Of a DNA stretch of 22,097 bases, positions 12,724 through 19,006 are shown piece by piece. The stretch is taken from positions 1 to 22,097 of the IMG/VR virus record IMGVR_UViG_3300020174_001709, one strand, 5' to 3'. A program made the translations under genes and the position numbers. Source of the DNA: a virus. The notes under the pieces were generated by a model. That model made no database searches. It was not told the DNA's origin and was given only the letters and a program-made list of their open reading frames with translations. Each line of letters begins with the position of its first letter. The first letter of the stretch is position 1.

Positions 12724-13579
12724 ATTAGCAGAACTTAAACTAACCGCCGACTATATCAATAAATCCTCAAAGGGACGTACTTATAACGGTATTAAAAAGA
12801 ACCCAGCGCACAAGGGTGAGTTATTTGAGGTACCATATGCTGAATTTAGCATTAGTGCAAAGAGTCGTGGAAAGGAGATGGTTCTCTACATCCATGACAT
12901 ATTGACTGAAAATACTTTACCAGTTCGATGGACAATGGGAATGGCTGGTCACTTCAGACTTTCTAAAACTGGAGAGGAGAATAAACATGCACATATGATG
13001 TTTACATCAACCGATGGTTATACCTTGAGTTTTGTGGATGTACGTCGTTTTGGTAAATGGAAGCCAGGTTTTGAATGGTCAGATAATCGAGGACCAGACC
13101 CGACATCTGAAGAGGAAGCATTTAAACAAAACATTTACGATAACTTACACAAGCGTGAATTTGATAAGCCACTTAATGAGGTACTAATGAATCAAAAGTA
13201 CTTTAATGGGATCGGCAATTATCTACGCGCTGAAATTATCTATCGAATGGAAGACCTATATCCATTCACCGATACTAGATATGTGATTGAGAATCGCGGT
13301 GATGAGTTGTTTATGCTATGTAAAGCAGTTCCAGACCTAGCATATGTTATGGGCGGTGGAGAAATCAAGGACTGGAAGAATCCATTTAAGAATGAGACCG
13401 ACTACATGCGAACACGTTCCGACTTCTTTTTATGCTACGGAAATGAAACAATGTCGCAAATTGTGGATAAAACAGGTAGAAGATTTTGGTATCATCCTAA
13501 ATGGGACACTATTGATATGAACTCTGAATGGGACCATTATTCAGGATTACCAAACCCTAAAGCATACGAAAACATATGA
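12716..13579 (+). CDS. Fpg/Nei-family DNA glycosylase, zincless-finger type
   Basis: A base-excision DNA glycosylase/AP lyase of the Fpg/Nei family, 287 residues. The mature N-terminus PELAE supplies the catalytic P2 and E3; K53 in SRGKEM matches the conserved beta-hairpin lysine; VDVRRFGKW (108-116) is the family core strand; and NQKYFNGIGNYLRAEI (159-174) is the helix-two-turn-helix DNA-binding motif. The C-terminal hairpin FLCYGNETMSQIV...GRRFWYHPKW keeps the DNA-contact arginine but has only one cysteine instead of four, so it is a zincless finger like those of NEIL1 or plant Fpg. It would repair oxidised bases in phage or host DNA. It overlaps genes on both sides (8 and 4 bases), forming a tight unit. 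Confidence 0.9.
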   Translation: MPELAELKLTADYINKSSKGRTYNGIKKNPAHKGELFEVPYAEFSISAKSRGKEMVLYIHDILTENTLPVRWTMGMAGHFRLSKTGEENKHAHMMFTSTDGYTLSFVDVRRFGKWKPGFEWSDNRGPDPTSEEEAFKQNIYDNLHKREFDKPLNEVLMNQKYFNGIGNYLRAEIIYRMEDLYPFTDTRYVIENRGDELFMLCKAVPDLAYVMGGGEIKDWKNPFKNETDYMRTRSDFFLCYGNETMSQIVDKTGRRFWYHPKWDTIDMNSEWDHYSGLPNPKAYENI

Positions 13580-14049
13580 AATTAATACTTGTAGGAAAAG
13601 CAGCATCTGGAAAAGATCATTTAAAAACTAAACTTCGTAATAAGGGGTTTATTGCTGGAGTAAGTCATACTACCCGACCACCTAGAAAAGGAGAAGTTGA
13701 TGGGGTAGACTACCATTTTATTAAAGAAGATGAGTTTCGACAAATGATAAAAAACAATGAATTTGTTGAATATATGGATTTTAATGGCGGACTATATGGT
13801 CAAACCAAAGATGATTTTGCAGCAGCTGATGTCATGATTATGAGTAAAGAAGGATTAGATCTTTTACCAGATGAATATAGAAAACAATGTATTGTAATCT
13901 ATTTAGATATTGATCGACTTACCAGAATTGAAAGATTAAATCATCGAAAAGATAATAACGACACAATGGCCCGTAGACTACAGGCAGATGAAGATCAATT
14001 TAGAAATTTTAACGATTTCGAAATCCGGATCAAAAATAGTGATTTTTAA
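13576..14049 (+). CDS. Guanylate-kinase-like nucleoside monophosphate kinase
   Basis: A 157-residue P-loop kinase. The Walker A motif GKAASGKD (7-14) has Asp in place of the usual Ser/Thr, as also found in some phage dNMP kinases; the guanylate kinase signature SHTTRPPRKGEVDGVDYHF (30-48) binds the nucleotide base, and GLYGQTKDD (72-80) matches the YGT segment. A lid-like basic stretch RIERLNHRKDNNDTMARRL follows. It is shorter than bacterial Gmk (about 200). It probably phosphorylates GMP/dGMP or another dNMP for DNA synthesis. It overlaps the glycosylase by ATGA. Confidence 0.85.
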   Translation: MKLILVGKAASGKDHLKTKLRNKGFIAGVSHTTRPPRKGEVDGVDYHFIKEDEFRQMIKNNEFVEYMDFNGGLYGQTKDDFAAADVMIMSKEGLDLLPDEYRKQCIVIYLDIDRLTRIERLNHRKDNNDTMARRLQADEDQFRNFNDFEIRIKNSDF

Positions 14050-14087
14050 AAAACAAATAAATAAACTAGAATTTTAATTTTTATAAT

Positions 14088-14627
14088 ATGAGTAACATCG
14101 AAACACTTACACAGCAACGAGCTGAACTAGAAAAAAAGGTTGATGAGGTTCAAGTCCATCATGCCGAACACCTCTTTGAAGTTGACTTTGAAGACCGTAA
14201 AACCGTAAAATTGGTGATGGATCACCTAGACAAAGGATTTACGTGGAAGACTCAAAATGCTGCAGTTATCGTAACTTTATACGATAACCTTAAAAAACAG
14301 TATAAAGAATTGGCAACTTCTGATTCTAAAGAAACAGAAACGGCAGTAGTTTCTTTGCGAGCACATGAACTAAATGGACTTTATCAAGCTCTCCTTTCAG
14401 TTGAAGGAACTGGAGTTGAGAATGCACGCAGGTTCATTAGAATGTTAACCCTTGTCGGAGAAACAGTTACAAACGCAATGAAGGTTCTTGGTGAAATGAA
14501 TCAAGAAATTAAAGATCTTCATGTTGAGCTTTCAGAACTAGATTCTCGAATCGATGAGCTAGAAAAAGCTAATAACACTGAAGTTGTAGAACCGGTTCTA
14601 GAAGAAACCGAAACTACGGAAGGATAA
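14088..14627 (+). CDS. Coiled-coil hypothetical protein, 179 residues
   Basis: A mostly helical acidic protein: an N-terminal coiled coil (about 1-30, TLTQQRAELEKKVDEV), a central helical domain (35-130) and a second coiled coil (about 135-165, EMNQEIKDLHVELSELDSRI), ending in a Glu/Thr/Val-rich tail. No catalytic motif is visible and no family is recognised. A strong terminator follows 18 bases after the stop. Confidence 0.75.
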   Translation: MSNIETLTQQRAELEKKVDEVQVHHAEHLFEVDFEDRKTVKLVMDHLDKGFTWKTQNAAVIVTLYDNLKKQYKELATSDSKETETAVVSLRAHELNGLYQALLSVEGTGVENARRFIRMLTLVGETVTNAMKVLGEMNQEIKDLHVELSELDSRIDELEKANNTEVVEPVLEETETTEG

Positions 14628-14645
14628 TATCCTTTAGACTACTAT

Positions 14646-14688
14646 TCTACGAGCGGATTAATTTCTGCTCGTAGATATTTTTATTTAA
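14646..14688 (+). terminator. Rho-independent terminator after the coiled-coil gene
   Basis: A 9-bp perfect stem TCTACGAGC/GCTCGTAGA around a 12-base loop that can pair further (G-T, G-C and A-T pairs), followed by TATTTTTATTT. Confidence 0.85.
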
Positions 14689-14702
14689 AATCATTAGACC
14701 TC

Positions 14703-15218
14703 ATGAAACGATTTGTTATTTCTAACCTACAATTAGGTAGACCAAATGCAATAGATAATTATGATCGACCTTTCGATAGTGTAGATCAAATGGATAGTCA
14801 TATAATTAAAACATGGAATGAGGTAGTTGGACCTGACGACTTAGTTTATCATTTAGGTAATTTTGCATGGGATCCTAAAACAGCAGCAACTGCGATAGAC
14901 AAGCTTAATGGAACTATTTGGTTTATTCCAGGAGAACATGATAGTCCAATTATTGAGCTTGCAACCAAGCAAATGTTAATTAATGGAGCTGCGATTAAGC
15001 CCCATATAATGCCTCTTCATAAAATGAAAACAACAATCTCATATTGGCCTCTTAAAGAATGGCCAAATAAAAGAGATGGATATTGGTCTCTTGTTGGCCA
15101 CCCGGATAGGGCATATAAATCAGATCCTAAAGAAATGACCATTAACGTCAGTGCTGATTTGTGGAATTACAAGCCCCAAGATTTAGAGCATATTCTTGGA
15201 ATATTTCAAGACTTGTAA
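14703..15218 (+). CDS. Degenerate metallophosphoesterase (ligand-less, probable pseudoenzyme)
   Basis: A 171-residue protein with the layout of small phage metallophosphoesterases: RPFDSVDQMDSHIIKTWNEVV, DLVYHLGNFAW, LNGTIWFIPGEHDSP, ISYWPLKEW, VGHPDRAYK and NVSADLWNYKP. Intact relatives read SDTHFGH, HLGDF, GNHD, SHYP and GHxH at these places. Here they are SNLQLGR (N8, Q10), HLGN (N53), GEHD (E78), SYWP (Y114) and GHPD (D135). Of the usual metal ligands only H133, plus the catalytic-site H79, remain, so metal-dependent catalysis is unlikely. The reading frame is uninterrupted and the structural residues are kept, suggesting selection for a binding or structural role. An apparently intact relative is encoded at 10295. 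Confidence 0.8.
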   Translation: MKRFVISNLQLGRPNAIDNYDRPFDSVDQMDSHIIKTWNEVVGPDDLVYHLGNFAWDPKTAATAIDKLNGTIWFIPGEHDSPIIELATKQMLINGAAIKPHIMPLHKMKTTISYWPLKEWPNKRDGYWSLVGHPDRAYKSDPKEMTINVSADLWNYKPQDLEHILGIFQDL

Positions 15219-15240
15219 TTTTTTTTAAAATTTTTTAAGC

Positions 15241-15276
15241 CAGATTTTTTTATTTGAAAAAAAATGGTTATATTTG
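15241..15276 (+). promoter_or_regulatory. Promoter region with CAGATTTTTTTATTTGAAA and TATATTTG upstream of the sigma factor
   Basis: The 19-mer CAGATTTTTTTATTTGAAA (15241-15259) is identical to the one at 11601. The box TATATTTG (15269-15276) matches the Bacteroidetes TAnnTTTG consensus exactly. It lies 26 bases before the sigma factor start codon. Confidence 0.65.
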
Positions 15277-15302
15277 TATAGTTCTTTTAAACAAATAATC
15301 TT

Positions 15303-15914
15303 ATGAGCAAAAACAATCAAAAATCCTACCGTCAATTGGGTCAAGAATTCTTCAACACCCGTTCTGAAAAATCTTACAATGCACTTTATCAAAGAGTTCG
15401 ACCAGGACTTAAAAGTTACATTTGGAATATTCTTAAAGATGAAGAAGCAGTAGAAGATGTATTGGCTAATACTCTTCTTAAACTATGGACTAAAATTGAT
15501 CAGTACAAACCAGAATATCAAATTACTACATGGCTGTACCGTATTGCTTTTAACGAAAGCCTTGGATATATTCGAGAGCGTAATAAAAAATATAGTCTAG
15601 ATGGCATGAAAGATTTGGGAATTGAAGTTAGCCAAAATAAGTCTTTAAACGAGACTCTTTCTATGCTGATTGAAGAAGCCGATCAAAAATCAGAATCAGA
15701 TTTTTGGGAAGAAGAAAATGACTTGATGAATCGATATAACATGGCTCTTCAACTCATGAATAATCTCAAACCAATGTACCGCGATATTCTTGAAGATCGA
15801 CTAATTGGAAAAATGAAGTACGAAGATATTGCAGAAAAATATAATGTACCTCTTCAAACAGTTAAGAATCGAATTCGTCGCGGAAAGTCTCTAGTTGCTG
15901 GTGGCTTGAGCTAG
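15303..15914 (+). CDS. ECF-like sigma-70 family RNA polymerase sigma factor
   Basis: A 203-residue sigma factor with two recognisable regions. Region 2 (about 25-95) contains the core-binding and -10 recognition segments DEEAVEDVLANTLLKLW and TTWLYRIAFNESLGYIRERN. Region 4 (about 150-200) contains the helix-turn-helix KYEDIAEKYNVPLQTVKNRI followed by RRGKSLV. A charged linker of about 55 residues joins them and no region 3 is seen, as in ECF sigma factors. It would redirect host RNA polymerase to phage promoters; the GATATATA-type elements in the tail block are candidates, by inference. The gene starts a three-gene unit: one base separates it from the glycosyltransferase. Confidence 0.9.
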   Translation: MSKNNQKSYRQLGQEFFNTRSEKSYNALYQRVRPGLKSYIWNILKDEEAVEDVLANTLLKLWTKIDQYKPEYQITTWLYRIAFNESLGYIRERNKKYSLDGMKDLGIEVSQNKSLNETLSMLIEEADQKSESDFWEEENDLMNRYNMALQLMNNLKPMYRDILEDRLIGKMKYEDIAEKYNVPLQTVKNRIRRGKSLVAGGLS

Positions 15915-15915
15915 A

Positions 15916-16917
15916 ATGGAAAATAACAGTTCTATAAAGTATATTCCAGATCTTATTAGATCACAACATAGGAAGGATTTAAATAATTACATTTCTCCTA
16001 TATTTTGCGGTGGCCTCGGAAACAATTTATTCCAAATGGCCACCGCAATATCATATTCTATAGATTCAGGATTTAATTGTATTTTTGGTTATTGGAGTTC
16101 TTATAATTCTATTTCTAAATTACCAGAAAATCATAATTCAGAATGGGCAGGAAAGCCAAATCCTTTTTTTTCTAAATGGGCAGGTTGGAAATCTAAAAAT
16201 GATTTTAACCTTAAGGATTTATTTCCAAAAATAGAATGGTTTGATAATTTAGACTGTACTGCGAATGGTGATTTTTCTACAATAAAGGAAAGATTTGAGT
16301 GGGGTTTTGATTTTGACACCGGAACTGAAGGAATTTATAAACCTCTTGATATTCTTCCAGGTGAACAATTCTATGGATATTTTTTTAATAAGAAATATTG
16401 GCACCATAATAGGAATCAAATATTAGATATTTTAGCATTTGATCCTCATAGAGTAGAATATGTAAAATCAAAATATTCTAAAGTTTTAACTGAGAAGCCA
16501 ACAGTTTCTCTTAATCTTAGGATTATCGATAAAAGCGTAGCTTCAGAATCTGAAATGTTTGAGAGAAGTAAACATTTGGAACAATCGGAATTTATTCAGA
16601 ATGCTGTTAAGTTTTTTGGAAGAAATCATAGATTTATAGTTACTTCTAGTAATTGTGAAGTTGCGAAAAACATGATATATTCTAATAATGACTTAAAAAA
16701 TTACGATTTTTATTTTATAGATGAAGATTTTGATATTCAACTAATAATCTCAACGATGTGTAAAAATCACATCCTCACGAATTCTACATTTTCATTCTGG
16801 TCATGTTACCTAGATAAAAATATGGAAAATTCTGTGGTTGTTTTTGACGAGAGTTTTGAAACACTACATTCTAAAGAAATGACCCCTATTGAATGGATAA
16901 AATTAAAAACAATATGA
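15916..16917 (+). CDS. GT11-like (alpha-1,2-fucosyltransferase family) glycosyltransferase
   Basis: A 333-residue protein with GT11 landmarks: the N-terminal loop FCGGLGNNLFQMATA (30-44), GYFFNKKYW (154-162) and the C-terminal donor-site segment ISTMCKNHILTNSTFSFWSCYLD (278-300). In GT11 enzymes the central motif is HxRxGD; here VSLNLRIID has Asn200 in the His position and lacks GD, so the activity may be altered. A donor sugar cannot be assigned. Phages encode such enzymes to modify surface glycans or glycosylated virion proteins. It lies one base after the sigma factor stop and overlaps the M42 peptidase by ATGA. Confidence 0.75.
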   Translation: MENNSSIKYIPDLIRSQHRKDLNNYISPIFCGGLGNNLFQMATAISYSIDSGFNCIFGYWSSYNSISKLPENHNSEWAGKPNPFFSKWAGWKSKNDFNLKDLFPKIEWFDNLDCTANGDFSTIKERFEWGFDFDTGTEGIYKPLDILPGEQFYGYFFNKKYWHHNRNQILDILAFDPHRVEYVKSKYSKVLTEKPTVSLNLRIIDKSVASESEMFERSKHLEQSEFIQNAVKFFGRNHRFIVTSSNCEVAKNMIYSNNDLKNYDFYFIDEDFDIQLIISTMCKNHILTNSTFSFWSCYLDKNMENSVVVFDESFETLHSKEMTPIEWIKLKTI

Positions 16918-17984
16918 AAAAGAACAAGAAATTCCTTTATGATTATTTAAATGCATATGCACCCGTAGCACAAGAAGCCGAAGGTCAATCTGTATGGACT
17001 AATTATATTATGCCTTATTGCGATGAGGTTCAACAAGATGCATATGGAACTGCATATGGTATTCTCTATAAATCAGACGGCAGGGTAGATCCAAAACGAG
17101 TTGTGATTGAGGCACACTGTGACGAGATTGCATGGATTATTACACATATCGAAGAAAGTGGAATGATTAGAGTAAAAAGACACGGTGGATCTGATAATAT
17201 GATAGCACCTTCGAAGACTGTAATGATACATACACACGATGGTAAAAAGGTTAGAGGTCTTTTTGGATGGCCGGCAATTCATACAAGAGATAAATATACA
17301 TCAATGGGATATGACCAGCATGAATTATGGGTAGATACTGGCCTTAAAGATAAAGATGCAGTAGTTAATGCTGGTGTTGAGGTTGGTAACCTAATAACAT
17401 TCGATACTCAATTGGAAGAGATTGGAGACTATTATGTTGGAAGATCATTAGATAATAAGATTGGAGGTTACATTATAGCGGAGGCACTTAGAAAGATCTC
17501 TGAAGATAGTATTAAATTGCCTTATGACCTTTACATCGTAAATTCAGTGCAGGAAGAAGTTGGGCTTCATGGAGCTAAAAAGATTGCTAAGCTTTTAAAA
17601 GCTGATCTTGCGCTTGTGCATGATGTTTGCCATAATACTAATACCCCTAAAATTGATAAGGCCAAAGATGGTGACAATAAAGGAGGAGAAGGTCCTTGTC
17701 TAGAATATACGGCACAAAACCATCGTAAAATTAATCAAATGCTAAGATCTATTGCTAAATCTAAAAATATTCCAATTCAATTAACAGTTGGTTCGATGGG
17801 TAATGACACAATGGCATTTTTTATGGAAAATACGCCAACTGCAATTTTAGCAACCCCTCTTAAATACATGCATACCACTGTAGAGATGGCACATAAAGAA
17901 GACGTTAAATCTTGTATTAAATTATTTGTAGAATTTTTAAAGAATTTAACGCCATCTCAAATAGATGAAATTAATGCACGATAA
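16914..17984 (+). CDS. M42 family metallopeptidase (glutamyl aminopeptidase-like)
   Basis: A 356-residue cytoplasmic aminopeptidase of the M42/M28 clan with all expected zinc site motifs: AHCDEI (H68), RSLDNKIGG (D180), QEEVG (catalytic E214 and ligand E215), HDV (D237) and MHTTVE (H320). M42 enzymes usually form large tetrahedral complexes that trim peptides; whether this one does so cannot be seen. The length is typical for the family (about 340-360). The start is taken as ATG 16914, overlapping the glycosyltransferase stop by ATGA; an upstream ATG at 16893 would add seven residues. A host-type metabolic peptidase is unusual in a phage; it may supply amino acids from host peptides, or process a virion or host protein. 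Confidence 0.9.
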   Translation: MKKNKKFLYDYLNAYAPVAQEAEGQSVWTNYIMPYCDEVQQDAYGTAYGILYKSDGRVDPKRVVIEAHCDEIAWIITHIEESGMIRVKRHGGSDNMIAPSKTVMIHTHDGKKVRGLFGWPAIHTRDKYTSMGYDQHELWVDTGLKDKDAVVNAGVEVGNLITFDTQLEEIGDYYVGRSLDNKIGGYIIAEALRKISEDSIKLPYDLYIVNSVQEEVGLHGAKKIAKLLKADLALVHDVCHNTNTPKIDKAKDGDNKGGEGPCLEYTAQNHRKINQMLRSIAKSKNIPIQLTVGSMGNDTMAFFMENTPTAILATPLKYMHTTVEMAHKEDVKSCIKLFVEFLKNLTPSQIDEINAR

Positions 17985-18036
17985 ATATTGAAACTTTTTG
18001 ATAGTTTTTACTATTTAATATGTTCTTTATTTATTA

Positions 18037-18119
18037 GGAGAGGTGGCAGAGTGGTAATGCAGCAGCCTGCTAAGCTGTGATCGATCTTCGATCCCTGGGT
18101 TCGAGTCCCAGTCTCTCCG
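18037..18119 (+). tRNA. tRNA-Ser (GCU)
   Basis: Acceptor GGAGAGG pairs with TCTCTCC (last pair G-T), anticodon loop CTGCTAA gives GCU, a long variable arm with the hairpin GATCGA/TCGATC typical of tRNA-Ser, T stem CTGGG/CCCAG, discriminator G. It lies upstream of the array promoter, so it probably belongs to a separate unit. Confidence 0.95.
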
Positions 18120-18133
18120 CGAAAAAAACATTG

Positions 18134-18175
18134 CTAAAAGTTTTCAGATTAAAGAATTTTGATTATATTAGCTAT
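18134..18175 (+). promoter_or_regulatory. Promoter of the main tRNA array
   Basis: CTAAAAGTTTT (18134-18144) is followed by TTATATTAGCTAT (18163-18175), with the TATATTAG box 30 bases after the start of the upstream element. Same two parts as at 11944 and 11628. It lies 33 bases upstream of tRNA-Lys. Confidence 0.65.
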
Positions 18176-18207
18176 GTAGTTGTAGTTCTTTGAAATGAAG
18201 GTAAATT

Positions 18208-18280
18208 GATCTCTTAGCTCAGTTGGTAGAGCAATACACTTTTAATGTATGGGTCCAGGGTTCGAGCCCCTGAGGGATCA
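18208..18280 (+). tRNA. tRNA-Lys (UUU)
   Basis: Acceptor GATCTCT pairs with AGGGATC (one T-G pair), anticodon stem ATACA/TGTAT with loop CTTTTAA, T stem CAGGG/CCCTG with loop TTCGAGC, discriminator A. First tRNA after the array promoter. Confidence 0.95.
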
Positions 18281-18297
18281 CACATGCCATGCAAGCA

Positions 18298-18379
18298 GGG
18301 AGTATCGCATAGTGGCTATTGCAGCTGACTGTAAATCAGCCGTCGTAAGACATCGGTGGTTCGAGTCCATCTACTCCCA
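18298..18379 (+). tRNA. tRNA-Tyr (GUA)
   Basis: Perfect acceptor GGGAGTA/TACTCCC, anticodon stem GCTGA/TCAGC with loop CTGTAAA giving GUA, a long type II variable region, T stem GGTGG/CCATC (one G-T), discriminator A. Confidence 0.95.
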
Positions 18380-18385
18380 CAATAT

Positions 18386-18459
18386 TCCTCCTTAGCTCAG
18401 TTGGTTAGAGCATCTGACTGTTAATCAGAGGGTCCTTGGTTCGAGCCCAAGAGGAGGAG
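18386..18459 (+). tRNA. tRNA-Asn (GUU)
   Basis: Perfect acceptor TCCTCCT/AGGAGGA, anticodon stem TCTGA/TCAGA with loop CTGTTAA, T stem CTTGG/CCAAG with loop TTCGAGC, discriminator G. Only 6 bases separate it from tRNA-Tyr. Confidence 0.95.
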
Positions 18460-18469
18460 CAAATAATAT

Positions 18470-18543
18470 GGTGGTTATAGCTCAGTTGGTAGAGCGCTAG
18501 ATTGTGGTTCTAGTTGCCGTGGGTTCGATCCCCACTAATCACC
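18470..18543 (+). tRNA. tRNA-His (GUG)
   Basis: Acceptor GTGGTTA pairs with TAATCAC (one G-T), anticodon stem CTAGA/TCTAG with loop TTGTGGT, T stem GTGGG/CCCAC. The extra G-1 (18470) opposite C73 (18543), the hallmark of tRNA-His, is encoded. Confidence 0.95.
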
Positions 18544-18544
18544 C

Positions 18545-18652
18545 AAAGGAAGAGGTAGTGAAGCTGTTAGGTTGGCACCAAGAAAAAGGGTTTATAGTAA
18601 GGCCAGCACACCAGAAACCCCGAAAGACCCGAAGCCCCTTCCTTTTTATTTT
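18545..18652 (+). ncRNA. Structured non-tRNA RNA within the tRNA array, possible pseudoknot
   Basis: The roughly 175 bases between tRNA-His and tRNA-Met contain a compact GC-richer element. An enclosing 8-bp stem pairs AAAGGAAG (18545-18552) with CTTCCTTT (18638-18645), followed by TTATTTTT. Inside, GGTaGTG (18554-18560) can pair with CACACC (18607-18612), TTGGC (18572-18576) with GCCAG (18602-18606), and GGGTTT (18588-18593), in the loop of the latter, with AAACCC (18615-18620) outside it, making a pseudoknot. A C-rich single strand with CCGAAAG and CCGAAG follows. No T-loop or anticodon is present, so it is not a tRNA. It may be a stable phage RNA like T4 RNAs C and D, a ribozyme, or a regulatory RNA. 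Pairing was found by eye. Confidence 0.5.
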
Positions 18653-18720
18653 TGAAACTCTAACCTTAATCCCTATATAAATCATGTGGAACGGAGAATA
18701 CGAAGATTAAAATAATTTAA

Positions 18721-18794
18721 GCGCTTTTAGCTCAGTTGGTCAGAGCAACTGACTCATAATCAGTAGGTCGTAGGTTCGAGCCCTACAAGGCGCA
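18721..18794 (+). tRNA. tRNA with CAU anticodon (elongator Met, or Ile2)
   Basis: Acceptor GCGCTTT/AAGGCGC, anticodon stem ACTGA/TCAGT with loop CTCATAA, T stem GTAGG/CCTAC, discriminator A. The G-C first pair and the lack of three G-C pairs in the anticodon stem argue against initiator tRNA. Met and lysidine-modified Ile cannot be separated here. Confidence 0.9.
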
Positions 18795-18800
18795 CAACAT

Positions 18801-18877
18801 CGTCCAGTATCCCCTCAAGCTTATACCTTGTAGAAAGGGTAATTGGTTACATACGAGTTCGAGTCTCGTCTGGACGA
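18801..18877 (+). tRNA. D-arm-less tRNA-like element, possible anticodon UAU
   Basis: The ends are perfect: acceptor CGTCCAG/CTGGACG, T stem ACGAG/CTCGT with canonical loop TTCGAGT, discriminator A, total 77 bases. The middle is abnormal. No D arm follows the acceptor (only TATCCCC); a candidate anticodon arm CAAG-CTTATAC-CTTG (18816-18830) would give UAU (Ile, AUA). After AGAAAGG a hairpin GTAA-TTGG-TTAC (18839-18850) lies where the variable loop should be; its GG could substitute for the D-loop guanines. It may be an aberrant functional tRNA, a tRNA mimic, or a decaying gene, although the intact stems argue against simple decay. Confidence 0.55.
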
Positions 18878-18891
18878 CCGTGGATATTATT

Positions 18892-18962
18892 TGTCCTGTG
18901 GTGTAATGGCAGCACTAGTGGTTTTGGTCCACTCAGCCTGGGTTCGAGTCCTAGCGGGACAA
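18892..18962 (+). tRNA. tRNA-Gln (UUG)
   Basis: Acceptor TGTCCTG pairs with CGGGACA (one T-G), anticodon stem AGTGG/CCACT with loop TTTTGGT giving UUG, T stem CTGGG/CCTAG (one G-T), discriminator A. Last RNA gene before the terminator. Confidence 0.93.
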
Positions 18963-18963
18963 C

Positions 18964-18990
18964 AAAAAAAGGGGCTAATGCCCCTTTTTT
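18964..18990. terminator. Bidirectional terminator between tRNA array and minus-strand genes
   Basis: A perfect GGGGC/GCCCC stem with TAAT loop (18971-18984), flanked by seven A before and six T after, so it works as a U-tract hairpin on both strands. It closes the tRNA array from the left and the lipoprotein gene, whose stop is 17 bases away, from the right. Confidence 0.93.
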
Positions 18991-19006
18991 ATAAACTATA
19001 AAATAA

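Noticed and set aside
15190-15240. T-rich stretch after the degenerate phosphoesterase as a terminator
   Set aside because: Only weak A/T pairing is possible; no GC stem was found.
18545-18652. Reading the RNA element as a tmRNA or hammerhead ribozyme
   Set aside because: There is no tRNA-like T loop and no tag ORF ending in ALAA, and the hammerhead CUGAUGA core is missing.
18684-18710. Eight-codon ORF MWNGEYED between the structured RNA and tRNA-Met
   Set aside because: It is too short to support as a gene and lies within a tRNA transcript; noted only for its clean start and stop.
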